From Leucobacter muris (lineage in GTDB: Bacteria > Actinomycetota > Actinomycetes > Actinomycetales > Microbacteriaceae): DNA of 64,000 nt. The DNA lies in the NCBI RefSeq assembly GCF_004028235.1, contig NZ_CP035037.1, forward strand, positions 868,001-932,000, read 5' to 3'. The notes beneath the pieces are model-generated. The model was not told where the DNA came from. It was given only the letters and a program-made list of their open reading frames with translations, and made no database searches. The translations under genes were made by a program, and so were the position numbers. How positions within the stretch are numbered: the stretch's first letter is position 1; every line of letters starts with the position of its first letter. Below, one piece after another: positions 45,795 to 56,883 of the stretch.

Positions 45795-46979
45795 ATGCGA
45801 ACACCGACCGCGCCCACGATCTCGGGCACCGTCGCCGGCGTGAGGCGACGCGACGACGAAGGCCTCGTCGACATCGTGATCCGCAGAGGCCGGATCGTCG
45901 AGGTGGCAGAGGCGAGCCCCAGAGCCCCCTCCGATCTCCTCTTCGACGCCTCGGGAGCCCGGGTGTCGCCCGGGCTCATCGACCTGCACTGCCACCTCAG
46001 CGGCGGCGGGGGAGCGTTCGGACCGGTCTCCCGGCCGCAGCCGCTGAGCGCGGACGACCTGCTGCGCGCCGGGGTGACGCGCGCTCTCGGATGCATCGGC
46101 CGCGAGGCCTGGGAGGGCGCCGGCCAGCAGATGCTGCGGAGCGTCGCCGCGATCGAGCAGGGGGGCGTGGCCGCCGCGATGTTCACCGGCGGTCTCGGGC
46201 CGCTGCCCGCCTCGGTGCTCGGCGACCACTCGCTGGACGTCGCCCTGGTGGCGGGGGTGATCGGCAGGAAGATCGCCCTGGACGACGATTCGCCGACGGC
46301 GACCCCTGCCGAGCTCCGCGAGGAGATCGTGCGGGAGGTGGCGCTCGCGAGGGACTTCGGGCGGGTGCCGCGGTTCATGGTGCACCTCGGCACCGACATG
46401 CGGCACGCCGATGCGGCGATCGAGCTGCTGACGCTGCTGCCTCGACAGCTGCGCCGGCTCGTCGTCGTGACCCACCTCAACTGGAGCCGAGCGCACATCG
46501 GAGGGGCGCGAGAGCTGCACGAACTCGGCTGCCACGTCGACATGACGGCGGCGATCCGCCCCGACACTTTCGCGGGGTCGTACGCCGCCGAGGAGGCCCT
46601 CGAAGCGCTGCTCCCCGTGCTCCGCTCCGAGGATCGGGTGTCGGTCTCGTCCGACTCGAACGGCGCGACGTCGCATCGGCTCGAGACCGGGCTCCTGCAG
46701 GTGGAGCACCACCCCATCGGAATGCTGGCCGACTGCTACCAGCGAGCCGCCTCGCGCCTCGGGAGACGACTGGCGGAGCGGGTCTTCTGCCGCAACCCCG
46801 CGCGCTTCCTCTCGGAGGATCCGGTGTCCGACGACGACGCCCGCGACGACCTCGTCTGCGCGCCCGGCGCGGACGCCGAGTTCCTCCTGAGGGATCACGA
46901 GAGCCGACTGATCGCCGCAGTGGTCCCGCGGCGGCTGCTGAGGATGGCGGGTGAGGGCGCTGGCCACGACATCGGTTGA
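45795..46979 (+). CDS. Amidohydrolase-superfamily protein, isoaspartyl-dipeptidase (IadA)-like
   Basis: 394 aa TIM-barrel metal hydrolase. The first metal site HCHLSGGGGAFG follows the SPGLIDL strand and resembles the HxHxxGGGG of IadA. Further His are in FMVHLGTDMRH and VTHLNWSRAHIGG, and SSDSNGATSHR provides the catalytic Asp and the SDxNG stretch seen in IadA. Likely hydrolyses an isopeptide or cyclic amide. ATG 45795; ends 29 bases inside the next gene. Confidence 0.8.
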   Translation: MRTPTAPTISGTVAGVRRRDDEGLVDIVIRRGRIVEVAEASPRAPSDLLFDASGARVSPGLIDLHCHLSGGGGAFGPVSRPQPLSADDLLRAGVTRALGCIGREAWEGAGQQMLRSVAAIEQGGVAAAMFTGGLGPLPASVLGDHSLDVALVAGVIGRKIALDDDSPTATPAELREEIVREVALARDFGRVPRFMVHLGTDMRHADAAIELLTLLPRQLRRLVVVTHLNWSRAHIGGARELHELGCHVDMTAAIRPDTFAGSYAAEEALEALLPVLRSEDRVSVSSDSNGATSHRLETGLLQVEHHPIGMLADCYQRAASRLGRRLAERVFCRNPARFLSEDPVSDDDARDDLVCAPGADAEFLLRDHESRLIAAVVPRRLLRMAGEGAGHDIG

Positions 46980-48240
46980 TCGCTTCCGGCGGGAGCTGCA
47001 CGCTCACCCCGAGCCGGGATGGGCGGAGTTCCGCACCACCGCGCGCCTGATCGAGGAACTCGCCCTGCTGCAGCACGCGCGGGTCGTGTACGGCGGCGCG
47101 CTCGGCCTGGGCGAGCGGCGTCTCGGCGTGGAGCCGCAACAGCAACGGGAGTTCGCCCGTCGCGCCGTCGAGGCCGGGTGCCCGACGGATCTGATCGCCG
47201 AGCTCGCCGACGCCGGAACCGGCGTCGTGTGCGAGTTCGGCGACGGCAGTCGGGGCGGGTGGCTGGTGCTCCGATTCGACATCGACGCGTTGGCGGTGCG
47301 GGAATCGGACGACCCGGTTCACGCGCCAGTCGCGCAGGGGTTCGCCTCCGGCATCGACGGCTACTCCCACGCCTGCGGGCACGACGGGCACGCGGCCATC
47401 GGTCTCGGGGTGGCGCGTCGCGTCGACCGGCTGGTCGGACAGCTGCCCCTCGGACTCGGCGTCCGCATCGTCTTCCAGCCCGCAGAGGAAGGCACTCGCG
47501 GGGCTGCGGCCCTGGTGGATGCGGGCTGGCTCCGAGGCGCCGGGTGGTTCTTCGGTCTGCACCTCGACGCGCTCGAGGGCCTGCCCGCGGGAACGGTCGT
47601 CCCCGGAACGCGGCGCATCCTCGCGACCGAGAAGCTCGACGTCGTGCTCACCGGCAGGGCCTCGCACGCCGCGGAGAGCCCGGAACTCGGGCGTGACGCC
47701 CTCGCGGCGGCGGTGGACGTCTACGCGGCGCTGCGGGGCTGCGATTGGGACGGCGCGACGGTCTCGTGCAACGCGCTCGCCGGCGGCGAGGCGCGCAACG
47801 TCATCGCGGCGCACGCCGAGCTGAAGTGCGAGATCAGGGCGGTGGAGTGGGCGGCCGTCGTCCGCGCGCGCGAGCGCTTCACGCGGATCGTCGAGGAGGA
47901 GTCCGCGAGGCGCGGCGTGATCGCGCGCGTCGACACCGTCGGGCGCAGCATCGGGGGCGGCTCCGACGGCCCCGGGACCTCCCTCATGCGCGAGTCGGCG
48001 GAGCGGGCCGGCCTCCCGGTCGTCGACGTACGCGATTTCGGTGCGAGCGACGACGCGGCCGACCTGATGGCGGCGACGCAGCGCGGCGGCGGGATCGGCT
48101 CCTACGGGCTCCTGGCGACCGGTGGTCTCGCGGACGCGCACAGCGCCCGCTTCGACTGCTCGCCCGCCGCGCTCGAGAGCGGAGTGGCGCTGATGACGGA
48201 GTGCGTGCGCACGGTGATCCGAGAGATGAGGCAGGAATGA
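46951..48240 (+). CDS. M20 family amidohydrolase (AbgA-like)
   Basis: 429 aa. Metal-binding CGHDGHAAIGLGVA, catalytic FQPAEEGTRGAAALV and the lid domain in between are typical of the AbgA / N-acyl-amino-acid amidohydrolase group. An insert of about 50 residues between the N-terminal HAHPEPGWAEFRT and LRFDIDALAV matches AbgA. The GTG start overlaps the previous gene, the stop overlaps the FAD oxidase ATG. It would release an amino acid from an N-acyl or aryl amide. Confidence 0.87.
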   Translation: MRALATTSVDRFRRELHAHPEPGWAEFRTTARLIEELALLQHARVVYGGALGLGERRLGVEPQQQREFARRAVEAGCPTDLIAELADAGTGVVCEFGDGSRGGWLVLRFDIDALAVRESDDPVHAPVAQGFASGIDGYSHACGHDGHAAIGLGVARRVDRLVGQLPLGLGVRIVFQPAEEGTRGAAALVDAGWLRGAGWFFGLHLDALEGLPAGTVVPGTRRILATEKLDVVLTGRASHAAESPELGRDALAAAVDVYAALRGCDWDGATVSCNALAGGEARNVIAAHAELKCEIRAVEWAAVVRARERFTRIVEEESARRGVIARVDTVGRSIGGGSDGPGTSLMRESAERAGLPVVDVRDFGASDDAADLMAATQRGGGIGSYGLLATGGLADAHSARFDCSPAALESGVALMTECVRTVIREMRQE

Positions 48241-49379
48241 CGAAGCAGCAGACCGTGGCGATCGTGGGCGGAGGCGTCGCCGGGCTCGGAGCGGCCCTCG
48301 GGCTGATGGATCACGGGTTCGCGGGGCGCGTGGTGCTCATCGAGAGCGAGACGGAACTCGGGCAGCGCGGCTCCCGCCGAGCGGCGGGCGCCCTGCGGCG
48401 CGCCGGCCGCGCCGACGCGGAGGCAGAGCTCGCGGAACGGGCGTTCGCGCACTGGCGCGCGCTCGAGAAGCGGTTCTCCGTCGACGTCGGCATCCGGCAG
48501 GGGGGCGTGCTGCTCGTCGGATCCTCGGCCGAGCACGTCGCCGACCTGAGGGAGAAGCACGCCCGCGCCGGTCGAGGGGGAGGCGCGACGCGACTCCTGG
48601 AGCGCGAGGAGATCCGCGGTCTCATGCCGTGGATCCGGCACGACGTCGAACTCGGTCTGCTCAGCCCCGAGGACGGCCAGGTGGACCCGGCGCTCGCCAC
48701 CCAGCAGGTCGCGAAGCTCGTGCGCTCCCACGGCCGCGTCGAGATCCGGTCCGGCGCCGCGGTGACGGGCATCGAGCAGCGCGCCGGCCGCTGGAGACTC
48801 GCGCTCGCGGGTGGAGAACCGATCGAGTCGGACTGGCTGATCCTCGCGGCGGGAGCCGCCGCACCGCGGATCCTCGAGTCGGCGGGGCTCACGCTCCCCG
48901 TCATGAGCGCCAAGGTCGTGACGCTGCGCTCGGCGCCCGTCGAGCCGCGCTTCGCGCAGTTCTTCCAGGACTGGGACGCCCAGCTCTTCCTGCGGCAGAA
49001 CGTGCGCGGAGAGCTGCAGTTCGGCTGCCTCGGACAGGACCTCATCCGCGTCGACGACGGCGTATCCGACCGGGAGGCGGCTCTCGTGCTCGAAGCCTTC
49101 CGGCATTCGCTCCCGGGTCTCGGCGAGCCGCGGGTGGTCGACTCCTGGGCGGGGATCATCGACGAGTCCCGCGACCGCCTGCCGATCATCGGGTCGATCG
49201 ATGGGGCCGACCGCCTGCTGGTCGCGGCGGGGTGGTCCGGGCACGGCTTCCTGCTCGGGCCGTACGTCGGCGACCTCATCGCACGCCAGGTGATGACGGG
49301 GGAGCCCGATCCGATCCTGATGCCGTTCGCCCCCGCACGGTTCTCGTACTCGCCGAGCACGAGCAACGTCGACGCCTAG
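48237..49379 (+). CDS. FAD-dependent oxidoreductase (DAO family)
   Basis: 380 aa. The dinucleotide-binding motif VAIVGGGVAGLGAALGL is at residues 7-23. RRAAGALRRAG follows, then WLILAAGAAAPRI and the C-terminal WSGHGFLLGPYVGDLIA, as in glycine, sarcosine and D-amino-acid oxidases. It likely oxidises a primary or secondary amine of the pathway intermediate. Four-base overlap with the M20 gene. No covalent-flavin cysteine could be assigned. Confidence 0.87.
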   Translation: MTKQQTVAIVGGGVAGLGAALGLMDHGFAGRVVLIESETELGQRGSRRAAGALRRAGRADAEAELAERAFAHWRALEKRFSVDVGIRQGGVLLVGSSAEHVADLREKHARAGRGGGATRLLEREEIRGLMPWIRHDVELGLLSPEDGQVDPALATQQVAKLVRSHGRVEIRSGAAVTGIEQRAGRWRLALAGGEPIESDWLILAAGAAAPRILESAGLTLPVMSAKVVTLRSAPVEPRFAQFFQDWDAQLFLRQNVRGELQFGCLGQDLIRVDDGVSDREAALVLEAFRHSLPGLGEPRVVDSWAGIIDESRDRLPIIGSIDGADRLLVAAGWSGHGFLLGPYVGDLIARQVMTGEPDPILMPFAPARFSYSPSTSNVDA

Positions 49380-49388
49380 GAGAAGCCC

Positions 49389-50499
49389 ATGCACAGATCA
49401 GTCATCATCATCGGGGCCGGCGGACTCGGCCAGCAGATCGCGGCGGCGGCGAGAATCCGCGGATGCCGCTGGCGCATCACGCTCGTGGATCGCGACCGGG
49501 AACGCGTCGACGAGGCGGTCGCGGGCCTCCGAGCGCTGGCCGTCGCGCCCTCGCCCCACGTCGAGGGCATCGCTCTCGACGCGCTCGACGAGCAGGGCCT
49601 GCGATCGCTCATCGAGGCCTCCCGAGCGGACGCCGTCGTGAACGTCGCGACGCTGCTGCCGGTCGAACGGTGGTGGGCCATCGCCGGGAGGCAGGACGTG
49701 GGCCGCGGTTTCAACGAACTCGGCTTCGGGCCCTGGCTGGCGCTGCACCTGGTGATCGCCTCGGCCGTCGCCTCAGCGGTCGGCGCGAGCGAACCCCGAC
49801 CGCTGTTCATGAACGCCGCCTACCCCGACGCCATCAACGCGCTGCTCGCCCGCTGGCACGGCTTCGCCCCCGCGGGGGCGGGGAACATCAGGCTCCTCGA
49901 GCCCGGACTCCGCACGGCGCTGTCAGAGCGCGCCGGTTCAGCCGGCGATGACCTCGAGATCGCTCTGAGCGCGCACTACGTGCACGTGAGGAACCTGCTC
50001 ATGCGGGAGCCCGAGCTGCCGCAGGGGTGGCGGCTGAGCATCACCTGGCGGGGAGCGCCGGAGGGGCCGGGCGCGGACGAGCAGCGCGCACTGCTGAGGC
50101 GAGCCGGGGCCGCCGTGCCGCGCGGAGCCGCTTCCCACACCTGGACGGCGACCTCGATCGTCGAGGATCTCGAAGCACTCCTCGGGCAGGGGCCCGCGCG
50201 GCGCAGCCTCATGGCCGGTCCGCTGGGGATGGTCGGCGGGTATCCCGTCGAGCTCGCCGAGGGCTCGGTGCGGCTCGCCCTGCCCGAGGACTGGGACGAG
50301 GGCGAGCTCGCAGCCGAGCAGCGGCGAGCCGCCCGGCTGGACGGCATCGGCGGGATCGACCCCCCGGGGCGCCGTCGAGTTCTCGCCCTCCGCTCGCGAC
50401 CTCTATCAGAGCATCACGGGCGCCGCCCTCGAGCCGGTCACCCGCGAGAACGTCGCGGACGTCGCGCGCTCGCAACTCGAAATCCTTCGCAAGCTATGA
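49389..50499 (+). pseudogene. Saccharopine-dehydrogenase-like Rossmann protein, frameshifted near 3' end
   Basis: The N-terminus SVIIIGAGGLGQQIAAAARI is an NAD(P) Rossmann motif; VNVATLLPVERWWAI and FMNAAYPDAINALLA follow. At the C6 run 50360-50365 the frame shifts; removing one base gives AVEFSPSARDLYQSITGAAL and the end SQLEILRKL with stop at 50499. Without the correction the frame ends in an Arg-rich stretch at 50534 inside the next gene. Span is 1111 bases (3 x 370 + 1). Expected 369 aa. Might interconvert an imine or keto acid and an amino acid. Confidence 0.8.
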
Positions 50500-50530
50500 C
50501 CCGCAACGGGTCGGGAACGGAACGTGCACC

Positions 50531-51637
50531 ATGAAGATTCGCGAGATCGTCGTTCGGATCATCGACGCCGACGGGCTGTCGTTCTCCCTCGGAGAGGGGT
50601 TTCGCCTCGGGCAGGAACTGCTGCTCGTGGAGGTCGTCACCGACTCCGGTGCGAGGGGAACCGGCGGCACGTCGACCTACGGCAACGGGCGCGAACTGGT
50701 GGAGTCCATCCTCAGCACCTACGCCCCGATGCTGCTCGGGCGCGACCCCTTCGACACGGAGGGGTTCTGGAAGCGCGCCCTCGGGGTGATCAAGCTCTAC
50801 GCCGCGCCTCAGGCCGCGGCCGCCCTCGACCTCGCGCTGTGGGACCTGATCGGCACGCTCGCCCAGCAGCCCGTCTACCGCCTGCTCGGCGGCGGCCGCG
50901 AACGCATCCCCGTGTACGGTTCGCTCCCGCATCTGCCGACCGTCGAGGAGCACGTCGAGCTCATCGACGCCTACCGCAGCGAGCGCGGGCTGACCGCCTT
51001 CAAGATCCACCTCTCCGGTCGGGTGCGGGACGACCTGCGCCTCGTCGAGGAGTTGCGGGAGCGCGTCGGCGACGAGACCGTGCTGCTCGCCGACGCGGTC
51101 GGGCACTACGACTACACCGACGCGCTGCGGGTCGGACGAGCACTCGAGTCGGCCGGCTTCGAGTGGTTCGAGATGCCGATGGAGGACTACCTCGAAGAGG
51201 GGTACCGCAAGCTGAGCTCGACGCTCGAGATCCCGATCACCACGGGCGAGGTCACCAATGCGACCCTCTTCGCGAACGCGAACGCGATCGCCGGCAGAGG
51301 ATGGAGCATCGTGCGGGGAGACGTCGCGAACTGGGGCGGCATCACGCAGGGCCGGAAGCTCAGCGCGCTGGCGGAGGCCTTCGGCCTGCGGTGCGAGTTC
51401 CACTCGTGGGGGTTCGCGGTCAACCAGTTCGCGAATCTGCACGCCATGCTGCCCTGCCCGACTTCGCGCTACTTCGAGTGGCCGATCCCGCCGCAGCCGT
51501 TCGAGTTCGGCTTCGCGCCCGTCGTGGTGCGCGACGGCTTCGCAGCGGCGCCCACCCTTCCGGGCCTCGGGCTCGTGCCCGACGTCGACCGCCTCGACCG
51601 CGGGGAGCAGTTCCGCGAGGTCTTCGCGCGGGAGTAG
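50531..51637 (+). CDS. Enolase-superfamily enzyme (mandelate-racemase-like)
   Basis: 368 aa with the capping domain then a barrel. Metal ligands: LLADAVGHY (Asp), FEMPMED (Glu), TGEVTN (Glu). The barrel strand 2 motif, usually KxK, reads KIH here. RGDVANWGGIT and FHSWGF give the Asp-His dyad of the mandelate-racemase group. It should abstract a proton alpha to a carboxylate: a racemase, epimerase or dehydratase. Last gene of the importer operon, 31 bases after the corrected upstream stop. Confidence 0.85.
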   Translation: MKIREIVVRIIDADGLSFSLGEGFRLGQELLLVEVVTDSGARGTGGTSTYGNGRELVESILSTYAPMLLGRDPFDTEGFWKRALGVIKLYAAPQAAAALDLALWDLIGTLAQQPVYRLLGGGRERIPVYGSLPHLPTVEEHVELIDAYRSERGLTAFKIHLSGRVRDDLRLVEELRERVGDETVLLADAVGHYDYTDALRVGRALESAGFEWFEMPMEDYLEEGYRKLSSTLEIPITTGEVTNATLFANANAIAGRGWSIVRGDVANWGGITQGRKLSALAEAFGLRCEFHSWGFAVNQFANLHAMLPCPTSRYFEWPIPPQPFEFGFAPVVVRDGFAAAPTLPGLGLVPDVDRLDRGEQFREVFARE

Positions 51638-51686
51638 CCGGCGCCCGCGGGCGGCGCGCCGTCCGAGACCGGCGAGCTCCCTCCTC

Positions 51687-51704
51687 CCCGGGCCGGCACC
51701 CGGG
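51687..51704 (+). terminator. Weak hairpin after the catabolic operon
   Basis: CCCGG (51687-51691) and CCGGG (51700-51704) form a short GC stem, 50 bases after the last gene. No U run. It is the only candidate terminator before the next gene. Confidence 0.3.
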
Positions 51705-51738
51705 CGGCGCCACGCGCGGACCCCGCCCCGACGAGACC

Positions 51739-54259
<2,521 letters not shown>

Positions 54260-54284
54260 TCGCGCATGAGAAACGGACCTGATC

Positions 54285-55406
54285 GTGAGTAACGAGATCG
54301 AGATCGGGCGGGGCAAGCGCGCCCGCCGCGTGTACACCTTCGACGAGATCGGCATCGTGCCGACCCGGCGCACCCGCGACCCCGAGCTCGTCTCGACCGC
54401 GTGGTCGATCGACGCGTTCCAGTTCGACATCCCCGTGCTCGGCGCGCCCATGGACTCCGTCATGTCGCCCGCCACCGCGATCGAGCTCGGCCGCCTCGGC
54501 GGTCTCGGCGTGCTCAACCTCGAGGGCCTCTGGACCCGCCACGAGGATCCCGAGCCGCTGCTCGCCGAGCTCGCCGGCATCGACGACGAGGTCGCCGCCG
54601 TGCACCGCATGCGCGAGCTCTACTCGGCGCCGATCCGACCCGAGCTCATCACGGCCCGGCTCGGCGAGATCCGCGAGGCCGGCGTGACCGTCGCCGGCGC
54701 GCTGTCGCCGCACCGCACCGCCGAGTTCACCGAGACCGTGGTGCAGGCGGGCGTCGACCTGTTCGTGATCCGCGGCAACACCGTCTCGGCCGAGCACGTC
54801 GCGAAAGAGGGGCGCGAGCCCCTCAACCTCAAGCAGTTCATCTACGAGCTCGACGTGCCCGTGATCGTGGGCGGCGCCGCCACCTACCAGTCGGCCCTCC
54901 ACCTCATGCGGACGGGCGCGGCCGGCGTGCTCGTCGGCTTCGGCGGGGGAGCGTCCTCGACCACCCGCGCCACGCTCGGCATCCGCGCACCCATGGCGAC
55001 CGCGATCGCCGACGTCGCCGGGGCGCGCACCGACTACCTCGACGAGTCGGGCGGGCGCTACGTGCACGTGATCGCCGACGGCGGCCTCGGCACCTCAGGC
55101 GACCTCATCAAGGCGATGGCGTGCGGCGCCGACGCCGTCATGCTCGGCTCGGCGCTCGCCAAGGCCTCCGACGCCCCCGGCAGCGGCTGGCACTGGGGCC
55201 AGGAGGCCCACCACGAGGATCTGCCGCGCGGCAGGCGCATGCGGGTCGCACCCGTGGCCCCGCTCTCGGAGATCGTGAACGGCCCGGCGCACGTCGCCGA
55301 CGGCAGCGCCAACCTGATCGGCGCGCTGCGCCGCGCGATGGCGACGACCGGCTACTCGGAACTCAAGGAGTTCCAGCGCGTCGGTGTCGTGCACGCCGAG
55401 CGCTAG
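54285..55406 (+). CDS. guaB3: GuaB3-type IMP dehydrogenase paralogue
   Basis: 373 aa, IMPDH barrel without CBS domains, beginning EIEIGRGKRARRVYTFDEIG, the actinobacterial GuaB3 start. The catalytic loop reads GGGASSTTR (about 220-228), so Ser225 replaces the essential Cys. It is therefore unlikely to act as a classical IMP dehydrogenase. Directly follows guaB, 25 bases apart, as in other actinobacteria. GTG start. Confidence 0.9.
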   Translation: MSNEIEIGRGKRARRVYTFDEIGIVPTRRTRDPELVSTAWSIDAFQFDIPVLGAPMDSVMSPATAIELGRLGGLGVLNLEGLWTRHEDPEPLLAELAGIDDEVAAVHRMRELYSAPIRPELITARLGEIREAGVTVAGALSPHRTAEFTETVVQAGVDLFVIRGNTVSAEHVAKEGREPLNLKQFIYELDVPVIVGGAATYQSALHLMRTGAAGVLVGFGGGASSTTRATLGIRAPMATAIADVAGARTDYLDESGGRYVHVIADGGLGTSGDLIKAMACGADAVMLGSALAKASDAPGSGWHWGQEAHHEDLPRGRRMRVAPVAPLSEIVNGPAHVADGSANLIGALRRAMATTGYSELKEFQRVGVVHAER

Positions 55407-55421
55407 GGGGCCGCGAAGCCG

Positions 55422-56348
55422 TTGTCCTCGACCCAGCCCCACCCGTCGGGCTCTGCGGATCAGCCGCAGCCCGAGCCCGACGCGCCGCAGCCGACCCCGC
55501 AGGGGCGGTCGAAGCGACCCGAGTACCTGGGCGACCCCACCCTCGCGCAGGTGATGCGCAGGCCCCGCTGGATCCTCGCCCTCGTGTTCGCCATGCTCGT
55601 GGCCGCGGTCTTCGCGTGGCTCGGGCAGTGGCAGATGGACAGCGCCGTGCGCAACGCCGCGGTCGAGGAGGTCGACACCGAGACCCCGCGCCCGCTCGCG
55701 GAGGCCTCCGACACGCTCATGGGCGTCACCGACGAGGGCGCCGGAGTGGTCGTACGCCTCGAGGGCGCATTCGTACCCGGCGACTCGCGCATCGTCGCCC
55801 CCCGCCTCAACGACGGCGAGAACGGCGCCTGGGTCGTCGGCCACCTCGTCACCGAGGGCCCCGACGCCGAACCGGGCGCGCACCTCGCCGTCGCGATCGG
55901 CTGGGCGGCGAGCGAGGCCGACGCCGAACGCGCGATCGAGACGCTCGAGGCGGATCCCGCGTTCGCCGAAGGCCGCGCCCTCGAGGGGCGCTTCATGCCC
56001 CCCGAGGGGCCGCAGGTGCCCGGTGCGGGCGAGGAACCGCAGGTCATGCGCACCATGATCCCGGCCTTCCTCGCGAACGTGTGGACCGGCGTCGACAGCC
56101 CCGTCTACTCGGGCTACCTCGTGCTGCACGACACCGGGGCCGCCGCTCCGCTGCTCGCGGAGGCCGACCTCGACCCCGTCGACTCGGTCGCCCCGCTGCC
56201 GCCCGAGACCGTCAACTGGCTCAACATCTTCTACGGGGTCGAGTGGATCGTGTTCGCCGGCTTCGCCCTCTTTCTCTGGTACCGCCTCACCCGCGACGCC
56301 TGGGAGAAGGAGCACGAACTCAAGCTGCTCCAAGCGGCGCAAGAATAG
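55422..56348 (+). CDS. SURF1-family cytochrome oxidase assembly protein
   Basis: 308 aa. One helix near the N-terminus (WILALVFAMLVAAVFAWLGQ, then WQ) and one near the C-terminus (IFYGVEWIVFAGFALFLWYR) enclose an extracellular domain, the SURF1 layout. The first 45 residues are Pro/Gln-rich. Likely helps haem insertion into cytochrome oxidase. TTG start inferred from the reading frame; a weak ribosome-binding site GGGGG lies ahead. Its last codons overlap the -10 for the next gene. Confidence 0.85.
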   Translation: MSSTQPHPSGSADQPQPEPDAPQPTPQGRSKRPEYLGDPTLAQVMRRPRWILALVFAMLVAAVFAWLGQWQMDSAVRNAAVEEVDTETPRPLAEASDTLMGVTDEGAGVVVRLEGAFVPGDSRIVAPRLNDGENGAWVVGHLVTEGPDAEPGAHLAVAIGWAASEADAERAIETLEADPAFAEGRALEGRFMPPEGPQVPGAGEEPQVMRTMIPAFLANVWTGVDSPVYSGYLVLHDTGAAAPLLAEADLDPVDSVAPLPPETVNWLNIFYGVEWIVFAGFALFLWYRLTRDAWEKEHELKLLQAAQE

Positions 56349-56351
56349 AAT
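56346..56351 (+). promoter_or_regulatory. -10 of a probable leaderless DUF3817 transcript
   Basis: TAGAAT, seven bases (GGAACCC), then ATG at 56359. The same GGAACCC-ATG follows TAGGCT at the phosphodiesterase gene (59549-59564). Confidence 0.55.
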
Positions 56352-56358
56352 GGAACCC

Positions 56359-56817
56359 ATGCAACTGCAGCCCAAGCCGTCCGATTACCCGCGCATTCGC
56401 AAGGCATTGAGCTTCTACAAGGTCACCTCGGTGATCACCGGCGTGATGCTCCTGCTGCTCTGCGCCGTGATGGTCATGAAGTACGTCTTCAACGTGCAGC
56501 TCTTCCTCTTCACGCCCGACGGCTTCGCCAACTTCTACCCGCTCGCCCCCGAGGGGGTCGAGGCCGACTTCGCCCCCCAGGGCTTCGACCTGTTCAAGGC
56601 GATCCTCATCGCCCACGGCTGGTTCTACGTGATCTACCTGGTCTCCGACTTCCTGCTGTGGAGCCCCATGCGCTGGAGCTTCTGGCGCTTCATCCTCATC
56701 GCCCTCGGCGGCGTGGTGCCCTTCATGTCGTTCTTCCTGGAGGCCCGCATCGTGCGCGAGGTCACCGGCTTCCTGAACGCTCGCGAGGCCGAGGCCGCAG
56801 CGGCCCCGCTTCAGTAG
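56359..56817 (+). CDS. DUF3817 membrane protein
   Basis: 152 aa, three to four hydrophobic helices: VITGVMLLLLCAVMVMKYVF, then LIAHGWFYVIYLVSDFLLW and the FILIALGGVVPFMSFFLE segment. DUF3817 genes are often found just before guaA in actinobacteria, as here. Function unknown. ATG 56359 preferred to 56350 because of the leaderless-type promoter. Confidence 0.8.
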   Translation: MQLQPKPSDYPRIRKALSFYKVTSVITGVMLLLLCAVMVMKYVFNVQLFLFTPDGFANFYPLAPEGVEADFAPQGFDLFKAILIAHGWFYVIYLVSDFLLWSPMRWSFWRFILIALGGVVPFMSFFLEARIVREVTGFLNAREAEAAAAPLQ

Positions 56818-56820
56818 AAT
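56815..56820 (+). promoter_or_regulatory. guaA -10
   Basis: TAGAAT overlaps the DUF3817 stop codon, 64 bases before the guaA ATG. The leader can pair GGAGG with CCTCC around 56837-56864. No -35 recognised. Confidence 0.4.
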
Positions 56821-56883
56821 CGTCTTCTGACCCCCGGAGGTGGCCCTCGCAGAGCCGGCCTCCACAACCTCGAAAGGCCTGCA

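Noticed and set aside
43741..45843. A continuous 700-residue frame that would fuse the ABC permease to a long Arg/Ala-rich protein
   Set aside because: Everything after about residue 260 is the shifted reading of the M24 gene at 44564-45778; one base in the G6 run 44550-44555 explains it.
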